Shown: piece after piece, positions 31,984 through 42,442 of the stretch
Layout: every line of letters begins with the position of its first letter
Position numbering within the stretch: position 1 is the first letter of the stretch
NCBI RefSeq assembly: GCF_013155335.1
Contig: NZ_JABJQZ010000002.1
Location: 558,001 to 622,000, forward strand
Source: Nocardioides sp. zg-1230
Lineage (GTDB): Bacteria > Actinomycetota > Actinomycetes > Propionibacteriales > Nocardioidaceae
Length of the DNA stretch: 64,000 bases
Reading direction: 5' to 3'
The notes under the pieces: model-generated
What the model saw: only the letters and a program-made list of their open reading frames with translations
Databases searched by the model: none
Told to the model about the DNA's origin: nothing
Position numbers and translations under genes: made by a program

Positions 31984-33189
31984 TCAGCGGCGGCAGGGCT
32001 TCATGACGGGCATGATCCGCGAGCGGCTCTGCCACGCGCGGGCGTACGCGTCGTCGAAGTGCGCGAGGTACTGGTCGTGCAGCCAGCTGTTGCCCACCAC
32101 GCGGAGCATGACCTCGTCGTTGTAGAGCAGGCCCCCGCAGGTGGTGTTGGAGGTGCCGGTGAGGACGAGCTGGGTCGCCTTTCCGCGGAACTTCGCGTCC
32201 ACCACGAGCATCTTGTCGTGGGTGAGGACAGTGCGGACCTGGCGGTCCGGGATGTCGCCGCTGGGCAGCGACCGCTGCACCCAGTTCTCGACCGTGTCGC
32301 GCGAGGTGATGATCCGCACCCGGCAGCCGCGGTCCGAGAGACGGGCGAGCTGGGCGCGCACGTCGGCGCGCTGGATCACCGCGAACATCGCCGACACGTC
32401 CCGCGCGCCCCTGCTGCAGGAGATGTCCTTGAGCGTGGAGAGCAGCAGGTCGCTGCGGTTGGGGTAGACGGCCGCCGTCACCGACCCGCCCTTCCAGACC
32501 TTGCGCCGGTCGTCCCACCGCTCGCCGTCGACCTTCAGGCCCTCGGCCTCCAGACGGGAGAAGTACGCCACCCCGAAGGCGTACAGGCCCGGGTCGTCGA
32601 TCTTGATGAACGAGTTGTACTGGCGGTACTGCCGGTCCTCGAGGTTGGCCGACGACGTCATGAACGACTGCACGCCGCCGATGTCGGTGACGTAGAACTT
32701 CAGGTGCTGCACGTCCTGGCTGTCGGGGTAGGGCCCGGGAGCGCGCCACGGCAGGCAGGCGCCCTTGCAGATCGTCACGTTGCGTCGTGCCGGGTCCTGC
32801 TCCTCGAGGGTCTTGATGAGGCGGCGTCCGTGCCGGTTCAGGCGCAGGTCGTCGTCACCGACGAGGAGCACCGTCGCGCCGCGACGTTGGGCGGCCAGGA
32901 TCGCGTCGGTCGGCGCCTTGATGTCCCAGCGGAACATCGCGACCCGGATCGTGTCGCCCGGGCCGGCGGTGTCGAAGAGGCGACTCGCCCGGTCGAGCAC
33001 CGTCGGGTCGCGCGGGACGGTGGGGGGCGAGGTGAAGCACACCTCGAACCCGGCTTGGGCCTCGCAACCGGTCTTGCCGGCCACGGCGGCAGGGCGCGCG
33101 TCGGCGGGCGCGGCGGGCGTGGTCGCGGCGAACAGGGACGTCACGAGGCACAGCGATGCCACGGCGAGGAGGAGGCTTCGGGTGCGCAC
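31984..33189 (-). CDS. Secreted phospholipase D-like protein (401 aa)
   Basis: I chose the GTG at 33189: AGGGTAGG lies just upstream and a TAGGGT -10 box precedes it by 8 nt. The signal peptide is about residues 1-31. Two HxKxxxxD motifs are present, HLKFYVTD in the first half and HDKMLVVD in the second, which pair to form one PLD active site. Cys pairs suggest disulfides in an exported protein. Likely a phosphodiesterase acting outside the cell on lipids or nucleic acid; which one is unclear. It shares a promoter zone with the divergent S4 gene. Confidence 0.85.
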   Translation of the reverse strand: MRTRSLLLAVASLCLVTSLFAATTPAAPADARPAAVAGKTGCEAQAGFEVCFTSPPTVPRDPTVLDRASRLFDTAGPGDTIRVAMFRWDIKAPTDAILAAQRRGATVLLVGDDDLRLNRHGRRLIKTLEEQDPARRNVTICKGACLPWRAPGPYPDSQDVQHLKFYVTDIGGVQSFMTSSANLEDRQYRQYNSFIKIDDPGLYAFGVAYFSRLEAEGLKVDGERWDDRRKVWKGGSVTAAVYPNRSDLLLSTLKDISCSRGARDVSAMFAVIQRADVRAQLARLSDRGCRVRIITSRDTVENWVQRSLPSGDIPDRQVRTVLTHDKMLVVDAKFRGKATQLVLTGTSNTTCGGLLYNDEVMLRVVGNSWLHDQYLAHFDDAYARAWQSRSRIMPVMKPCRR

Positions 33190-33196
33190 GGACACC

Positions 33197-33203
33197 TACC
33201 CTA
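33197..33203. promoter_or_regulatory. Overlapping divergent -10 elements
   Basis: TACCCTA: read on the plus strand TACCCT lies 6 nt before the S4 gene ATG; read on the minus strand TAGGGT lies 8 nt before the phospholipase GTG. The two -10 boxes share five bases, so the promoters should exclude each other. Confidence 0.55.
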
Positions 33204-33208
33204 GAGAC

Positions 33209-33463
33209 ATGCCACCGACCAGCGAGCCTGTCGACGTCCCGATCCGCGACGAGTCGATCCGGCTGGGCCAGTTCCTCAAGCTCGCCAACCTCGTCGAGAG
33301 CGGTGCGGAGGCCAAGCCGGTCATCGCGGACGGAGCGGTGCAGGTCAACGGGGAGGTCGAGACGCGGCGAGGCCGCCAGCTCGCCCCTGGTGACGTGGTC
33401 ACGCTGGGCGGGCTGGCGGCCCGTGTCGCCACCGGAGAGGTCGAGATCGACGTCCCCTGGTGA
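33209..33463 (+). CDS. S4-domain RNA-binding protein (84 aa)
   Basis: The S4 fold is plain: IRLGQFLKLANLVESGAEAKPVIADGAVQVNGEVETRRGRQL. Small single-domain S4 proteins of this YaaA/RlbA type bind structured RNA, often rRNA. The ATG lies 6 nt after a TACCCT -10 box, indicating a leaderless message. Confidence 0.88.
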   Translation: MPPTSEPVDVPIRDESIRLGQFLKLANLVESGAEAKPVIADGAVQVNGEVETRRGRQLAPGDVVTLGGLAARVATGEVEIDVPW

Positions 33464-33498
33464 GGGGTGGCGACGCGATGAGGTGAAGCGCCCCCCGG

Positions 33499-34304
33499 CT
33501 ACTTCACCTCACGGTTGAGGACCCGCCAGGTGCCGATCGCCAGGGGCAGCAGCACCCAGAAGCCGACGCCGGTGCCGAGCTGGGCCCAGTCCTGCCCCGC
33601 CATCTCCCCGTCGAACAACGGGCGGGTGACCGCATCCAGGTCGAGCCACTGCCCGACGTCGGCGAGCGAGCTGAAGACCTGCGTGACGATGCTCCAGGCG
33701 GTCGGCAGGACCAGGACGGTCACGATCGCGATGGGCGTGTTGAGGAAGAGCAGCCCGAACGCCACGCCCTGCAGGACGTAGATCAGCAGCGCCAGCACGA
33801 GCCCGCCCCCCGCCGCGGCGTCGAGGTCCCACGTGCCCGTGCCGGCCAGGTTGGCGAGCGCGGCGGCTGCGAAGGCCACGGCCATGACGACCAGTCCGAG
33901 CGCCAGGGCGCCGAGCGCCTTGGCGAGCACGACGCGACCGCGCCGCGGCTCGAGGGTGAAGGTGACGAGGCCGGTGCGCTGGGTCCACTCGGCAGTGGCG
34001 GCCATGATGCCGACGACGGGCAGCAGGATCGCCAGCGGCAGCGTGGAGATCTGGAGCAGGTTGCCGAACGTCGCGTCCTCGGCGGGGCCCCAGAGGACGA
34101 AGGCGGCCAGGATCACCACGGTCAGCGCGGCCATCACGATGACCATCCAGCGGCCGGCGCGGGTGTCGACCATCTTGCGCACCTCGGCCTGCAGGGTGCG
34201 CGAGAAGGGAACTCCCGGACGACCGGGCAGGGCGGTGGGTGCGCCGGCGGAGCCGCTGGGGCCGCCGACAGCGGGTGCGGTGCTCTGGGTGCTTGCGGTG
34301 GCGC

Positions 34305-34308
<4 letters not shown>
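33499..34308 (-). CDS. ABC transporter permease, ABC-2 type (269 aa)
   Basis: A Pro/Ala/Ser-rich leader of about 35 residues is followed by about six membrane helices. The first comes after TLQAEVRKMVDTRAGRW, the usual entry sequence of this exporter class. VLEPRRGR-like basic loops face the cytosol (TLEPRRGRVVLAKALGAL). The start overlaps the ATPase stop (ATGA). With the ATPase it forms a two-component exporter; substrate unknown. Confidence 0.88.
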
Positions 34309-35201
<893 letters not shown>

Positions 35202-35327
35202 GGCTCCAGCCTCGTCGCGACAGACGTCCGGGACATCGGGCGCAGGGGTCGGCGGGGTCCGACCTGGGTATCGGCGTGAGCCTCGCGACGACACCTTGGT
35301 CGGACGCGGTCAGCCGGGCGGTGCGCC

Positions 35328-35333
35328 TAGGGT
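35328..35333 (+). promoter_or_regulatory. -10 element of the sensor kinase gene
   Basis: TAGGGT ends 7 nt before the ATG at 35341, consistent with a leaderless or near-leaderless transcript. Confidence 0.45.
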
Positions 35334-35340
35334 CGGTGCC

Positions 35341-36501
35341 ATGGTGGGGACAGGCCGGCTCGCAGCGACCTGGCGCTACGGGTTGGCGGCGCTCATCAGC
35401 CTGACCGTCTGGGGGATCCCGCTGGTGGCCGCCGCGGAGCGCGCCCCGGAACCTGTGGTCCTGTGGTGGCTGGTCGGCGACCCGGTGCTCGGGCTCGTGT
35501 CGTTCGTGCTGATCCGCTGGCGCCACCGGCGTCCCGCGCTCGTCGCCGGCCTGCTCGCGGCGTTCTCCTTCGTCTCCGCGTCGAGCGCCGGTCCCGGGTC
35601 GTGGATCATCGGCTCGCTCGCATCCCACCGGCGCTGGCGTCTGCTGGCGGTCGTGGCTCCGCTCAACGTGCTCGCCGGGATCGTCCAGGAGCGGGTGGGG
35701 ATCACCGAGGACACCCTGCCCCTGTGGGCGTCCACGGCGTTCGGCTGCCTCGTCGTGGGCATCCTGGTCGCCACCGGCTACGCGATGGGCTCCCAGCGCG
35801 ACCTCGTGGACTCCTACCGCGATCGCGCCCTGACCGCCGAGCGCGAGCAGCGGGCCCGCGTGGCCCAGGCGCAGGCGGCGGAGCGCACCCGGATCGCCCG
35901 CGAGATGCACGACGTGCTGGCGCACCGCATCTCGCTGGTGGCGATGCACGCCGGTGCCCTCAGCTACCGCACCGACCTGAGCGAGGAGGAGCGGGGGAGT
36001 GCCGCGAAGTCGATCGAGGACAACGCCCACCGGGCCCTCTCCGACCTCCGGGCCGTCCTCGGCGTGCTCCGCGACCCGACCCAGCCGACCGACTCCGTCC
36101 CCGAGCCGCCCCAGCCCGGGTTCGACGACGTGGCCGCGCTGGTGGCGGAGGAGCAGGCCGGTGGGATGCGCGTACGCCTGTCCAACCGCGTCGCGGACGA
36201 CGTACCTCCCGGCACCGGCCGGACGGCGTACCGGATCGTGCAGGAGGCGCTCACCAACGTCCGCAAGCACGCGCCCGGCACCGCGGTGACCGTGGACGTG
36301 GCCGGCTCGCCCGACGACGGGCTGGTCATCGGGGTGCGCAACGCGGCCCCGGTCGGACCGGCACCGCAGCACCTCCCGGCGTCAGGCCTGGGCCTGCTGG
36401 GCCTGGCCGAGCGCGCGGCCCTCGCGGGTGGCCGGATCAGCCACGGCACCGACCCGGGAGGCGGCTACGCCGTACGGGCGTGGATACCGTGGACCACGTG
36501 A
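35341..36501 (+). CDS. NarL-type sensor histidine kinase (386 aa)
   Basis: Four to five membrane helices fill residues 15-150. The dimerisation/phospho-acceptor motif is RTRIAREMHDVLAHRISLVAMHAG with His in MHDVLAH. The ATPase part has AYRIVQEALTNVRKHAPG (N box) and GLGLLGLAERAALAGG. This is the HisKA_3 class pairing with LuxR-type regulators. Its stop overlaps the regulator start (GTGA). It probably senses a membrane or wall signal and may govern the divergent ABC exporter. Confidence 0.92.
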   Translation: MVGTGRLAATWRYGLAALISLTVWGIPLVAAAERAPEPVVLWWLVGDPVLGLVSFVLIRWRHRRPALVAGLLAAFSFVSASSAGPGSWIIGSLASHRRWRLLAVVAPLNVLAGIVQERVGITEDTLPLWASTAFGCLVVGILVATGYAMGSQRDLVDSYRDRALTAEREQRARVAQAQAAERTRIAREMHDVLAHRISLVAMHAGALSYRTDLSEEERGSAAKSIEDNAHRALSDLRAVLGVLRDPTQPTDSVPEPPQPGFDDVAALVAEEQAGGMRVRLSNRVADDVPPGTGRTAYRIVQEALTNVRKHAPGTAVTVDVAGSPDDGLVIGVRNAAPVGPAPQHLPASGLGLLGLAERAALAGGRISHGTDPGGGYAVRAWIPWTT

Positions 36502-37181
36502 CGGGCACGAGCAGCGGGGGCGTGGTCCGGCTCGCCGTCGTCGACGACGACCCCATGGTGCGCGCAGCCCTGCGGATGATGCTCGGCGGCGACTCCGGGC
36601 TGGCCGTCGTCGCCGAGGCCGGCGACGGCGAGGAGGCGCTGCGGATGGTGCCGGCGTCGGGCGCCGACGTGGTGCTGATGGACATCCGGATGCCGGTGCG
36701 TGACGGGCTCAGTGCGACCGAGGAGCTGCTGGCCGCCGACCCCGGCCTCAAGGTCATCGTGCTGACGACCTTCGACACCGACGACATGGTGCTGCGCGCG
36801 CTGCGCATCGGTGCGGCCGGCTTCCTGTTGAAGGACACCCCGCCGGCCCGCCTCGTGGAGGCGATCCGCACGGTGGCAGCCGGCCAGCCGATGCTGTCGC
36901 CCAGCGTGACCGCCCAGCTGATCGCTGCCGTCACCCGCGCGGCCCGCGACACCGGCGGGCAGGACCGGGCGCGGTCGGCACGCGCGGCCCTCGATGCCCT
37001 CACCGACCGCGAGCGCGACGTGGCCGACGCGGTCGCGCGCGGGCTGAGCAACGCCGACATCGCGGCCGAGCTCTACATGGGCGTCCCGACGGTCAAGACC
37101 CATGTCGGGAGGCTGTTCACCAAGCTGGGCGTCGAGAACCGGGTGCAGGTGGCGATCCTGGTCCACGACGCCCAGGCCTGA
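36498..37181 (+). CDS. NarL/LuxR-type response regulator (227 aa)
   Basis: Receiver domain VVDDDPMVR with phospho-acceptor Asp in VVLMDIRMPVRDG and conserved Lys in FLLKDTPP. C-terminal LuxR helix-turn-helix LTDRERDVADAVARGLSNADIAAELYMGVPTVKTHV. The GTG overlaps the kinase stop. A linker of about 25 polar residues joins the domains. Partner of the preceding kinase. Confidence 0.93.
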   Translation: MTGTSSGGVVRLAVVDDDPMVRAALRMMLGGDSGLAVVAEAGDGEEALRMVPASGADVVLMDIRMPVRDGLSATEELLAADPGLKVIVLTTFDTDDMVLRALRIGAAGFLLKDTPPARLVEAIRTVAAGQPMLSPSVTAQLIAAVTRAARDTGGQDRARSARAALDALTDRERDVADAVARGLSNADIAAELYMGVPTVKTHVGRLFTKLGVENRVQVAILVHDAQA

Positions 37182-37202
37182 CGAACGTCCGGGCAGGACG
37201 GG

Positions 37203-37574
37203 TCAGCGGACCTCGAGCAGGTCCACCACGAAGATCAGCGTCTCGCCCGGCTTGATGGCACCGCCGGCGCCACGGTCGCCGTAGCCGAGGTGCGGCGGGA
37301 TGACGAGCCGGCGACGACCGCCGACCTTCATGCCCTGCACCCCGGTGTCCCAGCCGGAGATGACCTGGCCGATGCCGAGGCGGAACTGCAGGGGCGTGCC
37401 GCGGTTGTAGGACGCGTCGAACTCCTCGCCCGTGGAGTGGGCGACGCCGACGTAGTGGACGGAGACGGTGGAGCCGGACGTGGCCTCGGCACCGTCTCCC
37501 TCGACGAGGTCGGTGACCTCGAGGTCGGCGGGCGCGTCGCCCATGTGCGGGTCGACGTCGGGCTTCTCGCTCAC
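37203..37574 (-). CDS. FKBP-type peptidyl-prolyl isomerase (123 aa)
   Basis: The GTG at 37574 has GGAG 6 nt upstream; the longer TTG-started frame would begin on the ribosome site itself. The FKBP core is complete: VSVHYVGVAHSTGEEFDASYNRG, FRLGIGQVISGWDTGVQGMKVGGRRRLVIPP, LGYGDRG and ETLIFVVDLLEV. Active-site aromatic and Asp residues are kept. Cytosolic, single domain, involved in protein folding. Confidence 0.93.
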   Translation of the reverse strand: MSEKPDVDPHMGDAPADLEVTDLVEGDGAEATSGSTVSVHYVGVAHSTGEEFDASYNRGTPLQFRLGIGQVISGWDTGVQGMKVGGRRRLVIPPHLGYGDRGAGGAIKPGETLIFVVDLLEVR

Positions 37575-37598
37575 AAGTGTCTCCAATTCGTTGGTGTG

Positions 37599-38030
37599 TC
37601 AGGTCTGGTGCACGTAGTGGTCGAGCTGGTCGCGCTCGAACTCGAGCTCGCCGATCCGGTTCTTGACCACGTCACCGATGGAGATGATGCCGGTCAGCCG
37701 ACCGTCGGCCACCACCGGGACGTGCCTGATGCGGTGCTCGGTCATGGTCTGCATGAGGTCGGTGAGGCCGTCGTCGCCCGCGCAGGTCCGCACGTCGGCG
37801 GTCATGATCGTGCTCACGGCGCTGTCGAGGACCGCGGTGTCCTCGTGCAGGCGGCGTACGACGTCGCGCTCGCTGACGATCCCGGCGACCCGCTCGCCGT
37901 CCTCGCTCACCACCAGAGCGCCGACGTTGTGCTCGGCCAGAAGCGCGACCAGCTCGCGCACGGTGGCCTCCGGGGCGATGGTCACGACCGCCTGGCTGGC
38001 CTTGCCCTTGATGACGTCCTTGATCTTCAT
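37599..38030 (-). CDS. Two-CBS-domain protein (143 aa)
   Basis: Two CBS modules, about residues 5-60 (TIAPEATVRELVALLAEHNVGALVVSEDG, RVAGIVSERDVVRR) and 70-130 (MTADVRTCAGDDGLTDLMQTMTEHRIRHVPVV, RLTGIISIGDVVKNRI). Stand-alone CBS pairs bind adenosine nucleotides. Short soluble form. It lies upstream of the FKBP gene on the same strand with a 24-bp gap, so it is possibly cotranscribed. Confidence 0.92.
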   Translation of the reverse strand: MKIKDVIKGKASQAVVTIAPEATVRELVALLAEHNVGALVVSEDGERVAGIVSERDVVRRLHEDTAVLDSAVSTIMTADVRTCAGDDGLTDLMQTMTEHRIRHVPVVADGRLTGIISIGDVVKNRIGELEFERDQLDHYVHQT

Positions 38031-38126
38031 GGTGTCCGCCCTCTCGTCCCGCAGAACTGGTGAGAAGTCACCGTAGCCAAGCCGGACCGCGAGGGACAGT
38101 GCCGAACGCCCCGACTGGAAGCGGAC

Positions 38127-39017
38127 TCAGTCCAGCACCGGCGGGGCCTGCCGGGCCCGCAGGCTGCTCACCGAGCCGGGCCCGCGACTGGGCACGTCGG
38201 GGTCGGTGCCGTCGTCGTCCGTCGCGCCCAGGAAGGAGAGCGCGGCGTCGTGCAGGTGGCCGTTGGAGGCCAGCGCGTTGCCGCCCCACGGCCCGTCGGT
38301 GCCGTCGAGCGAGGTGAACCGGCCGCCGGCCTCCCGGACGATGACGTCGAGGGCTGCCATGTCGTAGAGCTCGAGCTCGGGCTCGGCGGCGAGGTCGACG
38401 GCGCCCTCGGCCAGCAGCATGTAGGACCAGAAGTCGCCGTAGGCGCGGGTGCGCCAGCAGCGACGGGACAGGGACACGAAGTCGTCGAGGCGGTCGCGCT
38501 CGTCCCACCCGGACAGCGACGAGTAGCTCAGCGACGCGTCCTCGAGGCGGCGTACGTCGGAGACCTCGCACTTCGTGGCCTTCAGCAGGGAGCGACCCGT
38601 CCAGGCGCCGTTGCCCGCCGAGGCCCACCACCGGCGCTGCAGCTGCGGGGCGGACACCACGCCCAGCACGACCTCGTCGTCGATGGCGAGCGCGATGAGG
38701 GTCGCCCACACCGGCACCCCGCGCACGTAGTTCTTGGTGCCGTCGATCGGGTCGACGATCCACCGGCGCTGGCTGTGCCCGGTCGTGCCCTGCTCCTCAC
38801 CGACGACCGCGTCGCGGGAGCGCACGCGCGACAGCGTGCGTCGGATGCCCTCCTCCACGGCCTTGTCGGCGTCGGTCACCGGCGTGAGGTCGGGCTTGCT
38901 CATGACGTGCAGGTCGAGCGCCTTGAAGCGGGCCTGGGTCAGCGAGTCCGCGTCGTCGGCCAGGACGTGGGCCAGCCGCAGGTCGTCGGTGTGGTCGTTG
39001 GAGCCGGTGATGGGCAT
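38127..39017 (-). CDS. hisN: Inositol monophosphatase family, histidinol-phosphatase-like (296 aa)
   Basis: Metal-binding motifs [21 protein letters not shown] and, near the end, [19 protein letters not shown]. The sequence [19 protein letters not shown] and the [27 protein letters not shown] middle fit actinobacterial HisN, which removes phosphate from histidinol phosphate; a general inositol phosphatase is the alternative. The ATG at 39017 lies 6 nt after a TAGCCT -10 box. A disordered 20-residue tail is extra. Confidence 0.85.
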   Translation of the reverse strand: MPITGSNDHTDDLRLAHVLADDADSLTQARFKALDLHVMSKPDLTPVTDADKAVEEGIRRTLSRVRSRDAVVGEEQGTTGHSQRRWIVDPIDGTKNYVRGVPVWATLIALAIDDEVVLGVVSAPQLQRRWWASAGNGAWTGRSLLKATKCEVSDVRRLEDASLSYSSLSGWDERDRLDDFVSLSRRCWRTRAYGDFWSYMLLAEGAVDLAAEPELELYDMAALDVIVREAGGRFTSLDGTDGPWGGNALASNGHLHDAALSFLGATDDDGTDPDVPSRGPGSVSSLRARQAPPVLD

Positions 39018-39023
39018 GTTCAC

Positions 39024-39029
39024 AGGCTA
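39024..39029 (-). promoter_or_regulatory. -10 element of the hisN-like gene
   Basis: TAGCCT on the minus strand ends 6 nt before the ATG at 39017, implying a leaderless message. Confidence 0.5.
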
Positions 39030-39046
39030 TTCCCAGCAACACGCCC

Positions 39047-39052
39047 TACATT
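39047..39052 (+). promoter_or_regulatory. -10 element of the DUF2231 gene
   Basis: TACATT ends 6 nt before the ATG at 39059; the divergent hisN-like gene has a matching box on the other strand within 25 bp. Confidence 0.5.
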
Positions 39053-39058
39053 GCAGGC

Positions 39059-39523
39059 ATGGAGCTCAACGGTGTGCCGCTGCACCCGCTCGTCGTGCAC
39101 GCAGTCGTCGTCCTCGGGCCGCTCGCGGCGCTCACCGGCCTGGTCTACGCCGCCGTGCCGAGGTGGCGCTGGCTGCTGCGGTGGCCCGTCGTGGTGCTGG
39201 CCGCCGTCACCGCCGTCACCGCGCTCGTCGCTGTCGTGGCCGGTGAGGACCTGCTGGCGGCGCGCCCCGAGCTGGCGCCGATCGTGGAGGACCACCAGGA
39301 GGCGGGGGAGATGCTGCGCAACGTGGCGCTGGGCTACGTCGCCGTCGCCGGCCTGGCGGCGTGGGCGTTGGGCGGGAGCTCTGCGCTGGCATCGGGGCGC
39401 GGGGCGCGGGAGACGCGCTTCGGCATCCCGGTCGCGGTGCTGCTGGCGGCCGGTGCGGTGGCGCTGCTCGTCACGGTCTACCTCGCCGGCGACTCCGGAG
39501 CGCGGGCCGTCTGGGGTGGCTGA
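39059..39523 (+). CDS. DUF2231 membrane protein (154 aa)
   Basis: The motif MELNGVPLHPLVVHAVVVLGPLA at the very start is the family hallmark (HPxxVH in helix 1). Four membrane helices at about residues 10-32, 40-62, 88-108 and 122-142. The family is found in many bacteria, some with haem-related partners; the two N-terminal His residues could bind a metal or haem. No function assigned. Confidence 0.88.
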   Translation: MELNGVPLHPLVVHAVVVLGPLAALTGLVYAAVPRWRWLLRWPVVVLAAVTAVTALVAVVAGEDLLAARPELAPIVEDHQEAGEMLRNVALGYVAVAGLAAWALGGSSALASGRGARETRFGIPVAVLLAAGAVALLVTVYLAGDSGARAVWGG

Positions 39524-39529
39524 TCGGCG

Positions 39530-40534
39530 TCACCAGTCGCTGGACGCCTCCCGGGCGGCCAGCAGCCGACGGAAGGACTCGACCCGGTCGGGGTCGGCCT
39601 CGCCGGCCTCGATGGCCTCGTCGAGCCCGCACTCGGGCTCGTCGCCGCCGTGGGTGCAGCCCCGCGGACACGTCTCGGTCATCTCGTCGAGGTCGGGGAA
39701 CGCCTCGATGAGGTTCTCCGGCTGCACGTGCGCAAGCCCGAAGGACCGGATGCCGGGAGTGTCGATGATCCAGCCCTCGGCGTCGGGGAGCTCGAGCAGG
39801 TAGGCGCTCGTGGAGGTGTGCCGGCCGCGACCGGTCACCGCGTTGACGATCCCGACCTCGCGGTGGGCATCGGGCACGAGGGCGTTGACGAGGGTCGACT
39901 TCCCGACGCCGCTGTGGCCGACGAGGACGCTGGTGCGCCCGCGCAGGCGGTCTCGCAGCTCGGTCAGGTCGCCGGCGCCCTCACCCTTGAGCTGGGTGAC
40001 GACCCACGGCACGCCGAGCGAGCGGTAGGTCGACAGCAGGGTCTCGGGATCGGCGAGGTCGGCCTTGGTGAGGCAGAGCAGCGGCGCCATCCCGGCGTCG
40101 TACGCCGCCACCAGCGCGCGGTCGATCAGGCGCGGGCGCGGCTCGGGGTCGGCCAGGGCGGTGACCACGACGAGCTGGTCGGCGTTGGAGACGATGACGC
40201 GCTCGACCGGGTCGTCGTCGTCAGCCGTGCGGCGCAGCGTGGTCGTCCGCTCGACGACCTCGACGATGCGCGCGAGCGACCCGTCGGCGCCGCTGGTGTC
40301 GCCGACCACCCGGACGTGGTCGCCCACCACGACGCCCTTGCGACCCAGGGGCCGCGACTTCATCGCCATCACCCGGCGGCCGTCGAGCAGCAGCGTGAAG
40401 CGGCCGCGGTCGACGGTGACGACGCGGGCGTCGACGGCATCGTCGTAGGTGGGCCGGTCCTTGGTGCGCGGGCGGGTGCGGCGGCGCGGTCGCTCGTAGT
40501 GCTCGTGGTCGTGCTCGGAGTAGCGACCCGTCAC
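39530..40534 (-). CDS. rsgA: Ribosome small-subunit GTPase RsgA (334 aa)
   Basis: Circularly permuted GTPase: G4 LTKADL precedes G1 GHSGVGKST and G3 [10 protein letters not shown]-terminal OB fold with [18 protein letters not shown]. The C-terminal zinc knuckle is [15 protein letters not shown] basic Arg/His-rich leader of about 35 residues precedes the OB fold. It matures the 30S subunit. The GTG at 40534 overlaps the aroA stop (GTGA), a pairing that is common in actinobacteria. Confidence 0.96.
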   Translation of the reverse strand: MTGRYSEHDHEHYERPRRRTRPRTKDRPTYDDAVDARVVTVDRGRFTLLLDGRRVMAMKSRPLGRKGVVVGDHVRVVGDTSGADGSLARIVEVVERTTTLRRTADDDDPVERVIVSNADQLVVVTALADPEPRPRLIDRALVAAYDAGMAPLLCLTKADLADPETLLSTYRSLGVPWVVTQLKGEGAGDLTELRDRLRGRTSVLVGHSGVGKSTLVNALVPDAHREVGIVNAVTGRGRHTSTSAYLLELPDAEGWIIDTPGIRSFGLAHVQPENLIEAFPDLDEMTETCPRGCTHGGDEPECGLDEAIEAGEADPDRVESFRRLLAAREASSDW

Positions 40535-41820
40535 GGCTGACCGCCGTGCACCGCGCGGCTCCACGCGCCGGCGAAGTCGGGGAACGTCTTCGACGTCGTC
40601 GCGACGTCCTCGACGAGCACGTCGTCCACGGCCAGCCCGAGGATGACGGCGGCGTGCGCCATGCGGTGGTCGGCGTAGGTGTGGAACGTGCCGCCGTGCA
40701 GCGTCGACGGCCGGATGGTCAACCCGTCCTCGCGCTCGGTGACGTCGGTTCCCAGGCGTCCGAGCTCCGTGGCGAGCGCGGTGATCCGGTCGGTCTCGTG
40801 GCCGCGGATGTGGGCGACCCCGCGGAGGTGGGAGGGCGAGTCGGCGAGGGCGCAGAGGGCGGCGATGGCAGGGGTCAGCTCGCCCACGTCGTGGAGGTCG
40901 AGGTCGACCCCGGACAGGCGCGGGGGTCCGACGACGGTGAGGTCGCCGCCAGCGAGCGTCACCTCGCAGCCCATGAGCGTGAGGATCTCGCGCAGCTCGT
41001 CACCGGGTTGCGTGGTGGCGGCGGGCCAGTCGGTGATGGTGACCCGGCCGCCGGTGGCGGCGGCGAGGGCGAGGAAGGGCGCGGCGTTGGAGAGGTCGGG
41101 CTCGATGTCGTGGTCGACCGCCCGGACGGGGCCCGGCGCGACCGCCCAGCGGTTGGCGTCGGCGTCGTCCACCTCGACGTCGTGCTGCCGGAGCATCTGG
41201 ACGGTCATCTCGATGTGGGGGAGGGAGGGCACCGGCTTGCCGACGTGGCGCACGTCCACGCCCCGGTCGTAGCGGGCCCCCGCGAGCAGCAGCGCCGAGA
41301 CGAACTGCGACGACGCACTGGCGTCGATCGTGACGGTGCCGCCGGGCACGGACCCCGTCCCGTGCACCGCGAACGGCAGGGCACCTCGGCCCCCGTCGTC
41401 GACCCGCACACCGAGCGCGCTGAGCGCGCTGAGCATCTGGCCGACCGGGCGCAGCCGCATGTGGGGGTCGCCGTCGAAGCGCACGGTGCCGTCGGCCAGC
41501 CCGACGACGGGCGGGACGAAGCGCATCACCGTTCCGGCGAGGCCGCAGTCGACGTCGGCGTCGCGGTCCCAGGCGCCGGGGGTCACGCGCCAGTCGCCGG
41601 CTCCCGGGCCGTCGGTGTCCTCGACGCCGGTGCCCAGCGAGGTGAGGGCGGCGGCCATGAGCAGCGTGTCGCGCGAGCGCAGTGGACGGCGTACGACGCT
41701 GGGGCCGTCGGCGATCGCGGCGAGGACCAGCGCGCGGTTGGTGAGCGACTTGCTCCCCGGCAACGACACGACCCGATCGAGGGGGGCGGTGGGGCGCGGG
41801 GCCGGCCAGAGGTCAGTCAC
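40531..41820 (-). CDS. aroA: 5-enolpyruvylshikimate-3-phosphate synthase (429 aa)
   Basis: The substrate-binding start is [27 protein letters not shown] and [14 protein letters not shown] (with the active-site Ser/Gln) follow, and the later [26 protein letters not shown] and [14 protein letters not shown] segments close the second lobe. Full length for the family. Catalyses the sixth step of the shikimate pathway in the cytosol. The GTG start has no strong ribosome site. Translationally coupled to rsgA. Confidence 0.96.
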   Translation of the reverse strand: MTDLWPAPRPTAPLDRVVSLPGSKSLTNRALVLAAIADGPSVVRRPLRSRDTLLMAAALTSLGTGVEDTDGPGAGDWRVTPGAWDRDADVDCGLAGTVMRFVPPVVGLADGTVRFDGDPHMRLRPVGQMLSALSALGVRVDDGGRGALPFAVHGTGSVPGGTVTIDASASSQFVSALLLAGARYDRGVDVRHVGKPVPSLPHIEMTVQMLRQHDVEVDDADANRWAVAPGPVRAVDHDIEPDLSNAAPFLALAAATGGRVTITDWPAATTQPGDELREILTLMGCEVTLAGGDLTVVGPPRLSGVDLDLHDVGELTPAIAALCALADSPSHLRGVAHIRGHETDRITALATELGRLGTDVTEREDGLTIRPSTLHGGTFHTYADHRMAHAAVILGLAVDDVLVEDVATTSKTFPDFAGAWSRAVHGGQP

Positions 41821-41838
41821 CCGCGCACCCTATCGAGG

Positions 41839-42369
41839 TCAGGTCAGCTGGGCCCTGGCCAACTTCGCCTCGCGACGCGCTTCCCTGGCGACGTGCTTGG
41901 CCTCGCGGCGCACGTCGGCGGCGGCGCGGCGGGCCCGCCAGGCCAGCCCGGGCCTGCCCTCGGTGTCGACAGCGGCGAGGAGCAGCCCGCCGAGGACGGA
42001 GGTGTTCTTGTAGAACTGCAGGCGCTGCGCGTTCTTGGCCTGCGGGTCGGTCTCGTTCCAGAAGGCGTGACCGGCGAGCGTGGTCGGCACGAGCGAGGCC
42101 GCCAGGACGCTGGCGCTCAGCCGCGGGGCGCGTCCGGTGGCGAGCGCGGCGGCGGCGAGGATCTGGGCGCCGGCGTTGATGCGGACGAGGGTGGCCGGGT
42201 CGGACGGGATCGGCACCTGGGGCGCCGCCTTCTGGGCGGCCGGGACCACCTTGTCGGTCACCTTCTTCGCCTTCGCGGCGTGGCCTTCGGTGTTGCGGAG
42301 GGCGTTGACACCGCCGGCGACGAAGATCGTGGCCAGCATGGGACGTGCGAGCAACCGGGTGATCGTCAT
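41839..42369 (-). CDS. DoxX family membrane protein (176 aa)
   Basis: ARPMLATIFVAGGVNALRN is the DoxX entry helix; further helices at about residues 62-80, 85-102 and 120-138. The long polar insert after helix 1 (EGHAAKAKKVTDKVVPAAQKAAPQVP) and the basic helical tail (RREAKHVAREARREAKLA) are typical of the actinobacterial form. Role uncertain; some members work with thiol redox systems. Confidence 0.88.
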   Translation of the reverse strand: MTITRLLARPMLATIFVAGGVNALRNTEGHAAKAKKVTDKVVPAAQKAAPQVPIPSDPATLVRINAGAQILAAAALATGRAPRLSASVLAASLVPTTLAGHAFWNETDPQAKNAQRLQFYKNTSVLGGLLLAAVDTEGRPGLAWRARRAAADVRREAKHVAREARREAKLARAQLT

Positions 42370-42442
42370 GGGCCCCTGTCTACACGATGCGCGGGGAGCA
42401 CGCTCCGTCCGCAGGGGTGCGTGGCTGGGGGGCCGGTCGGGG

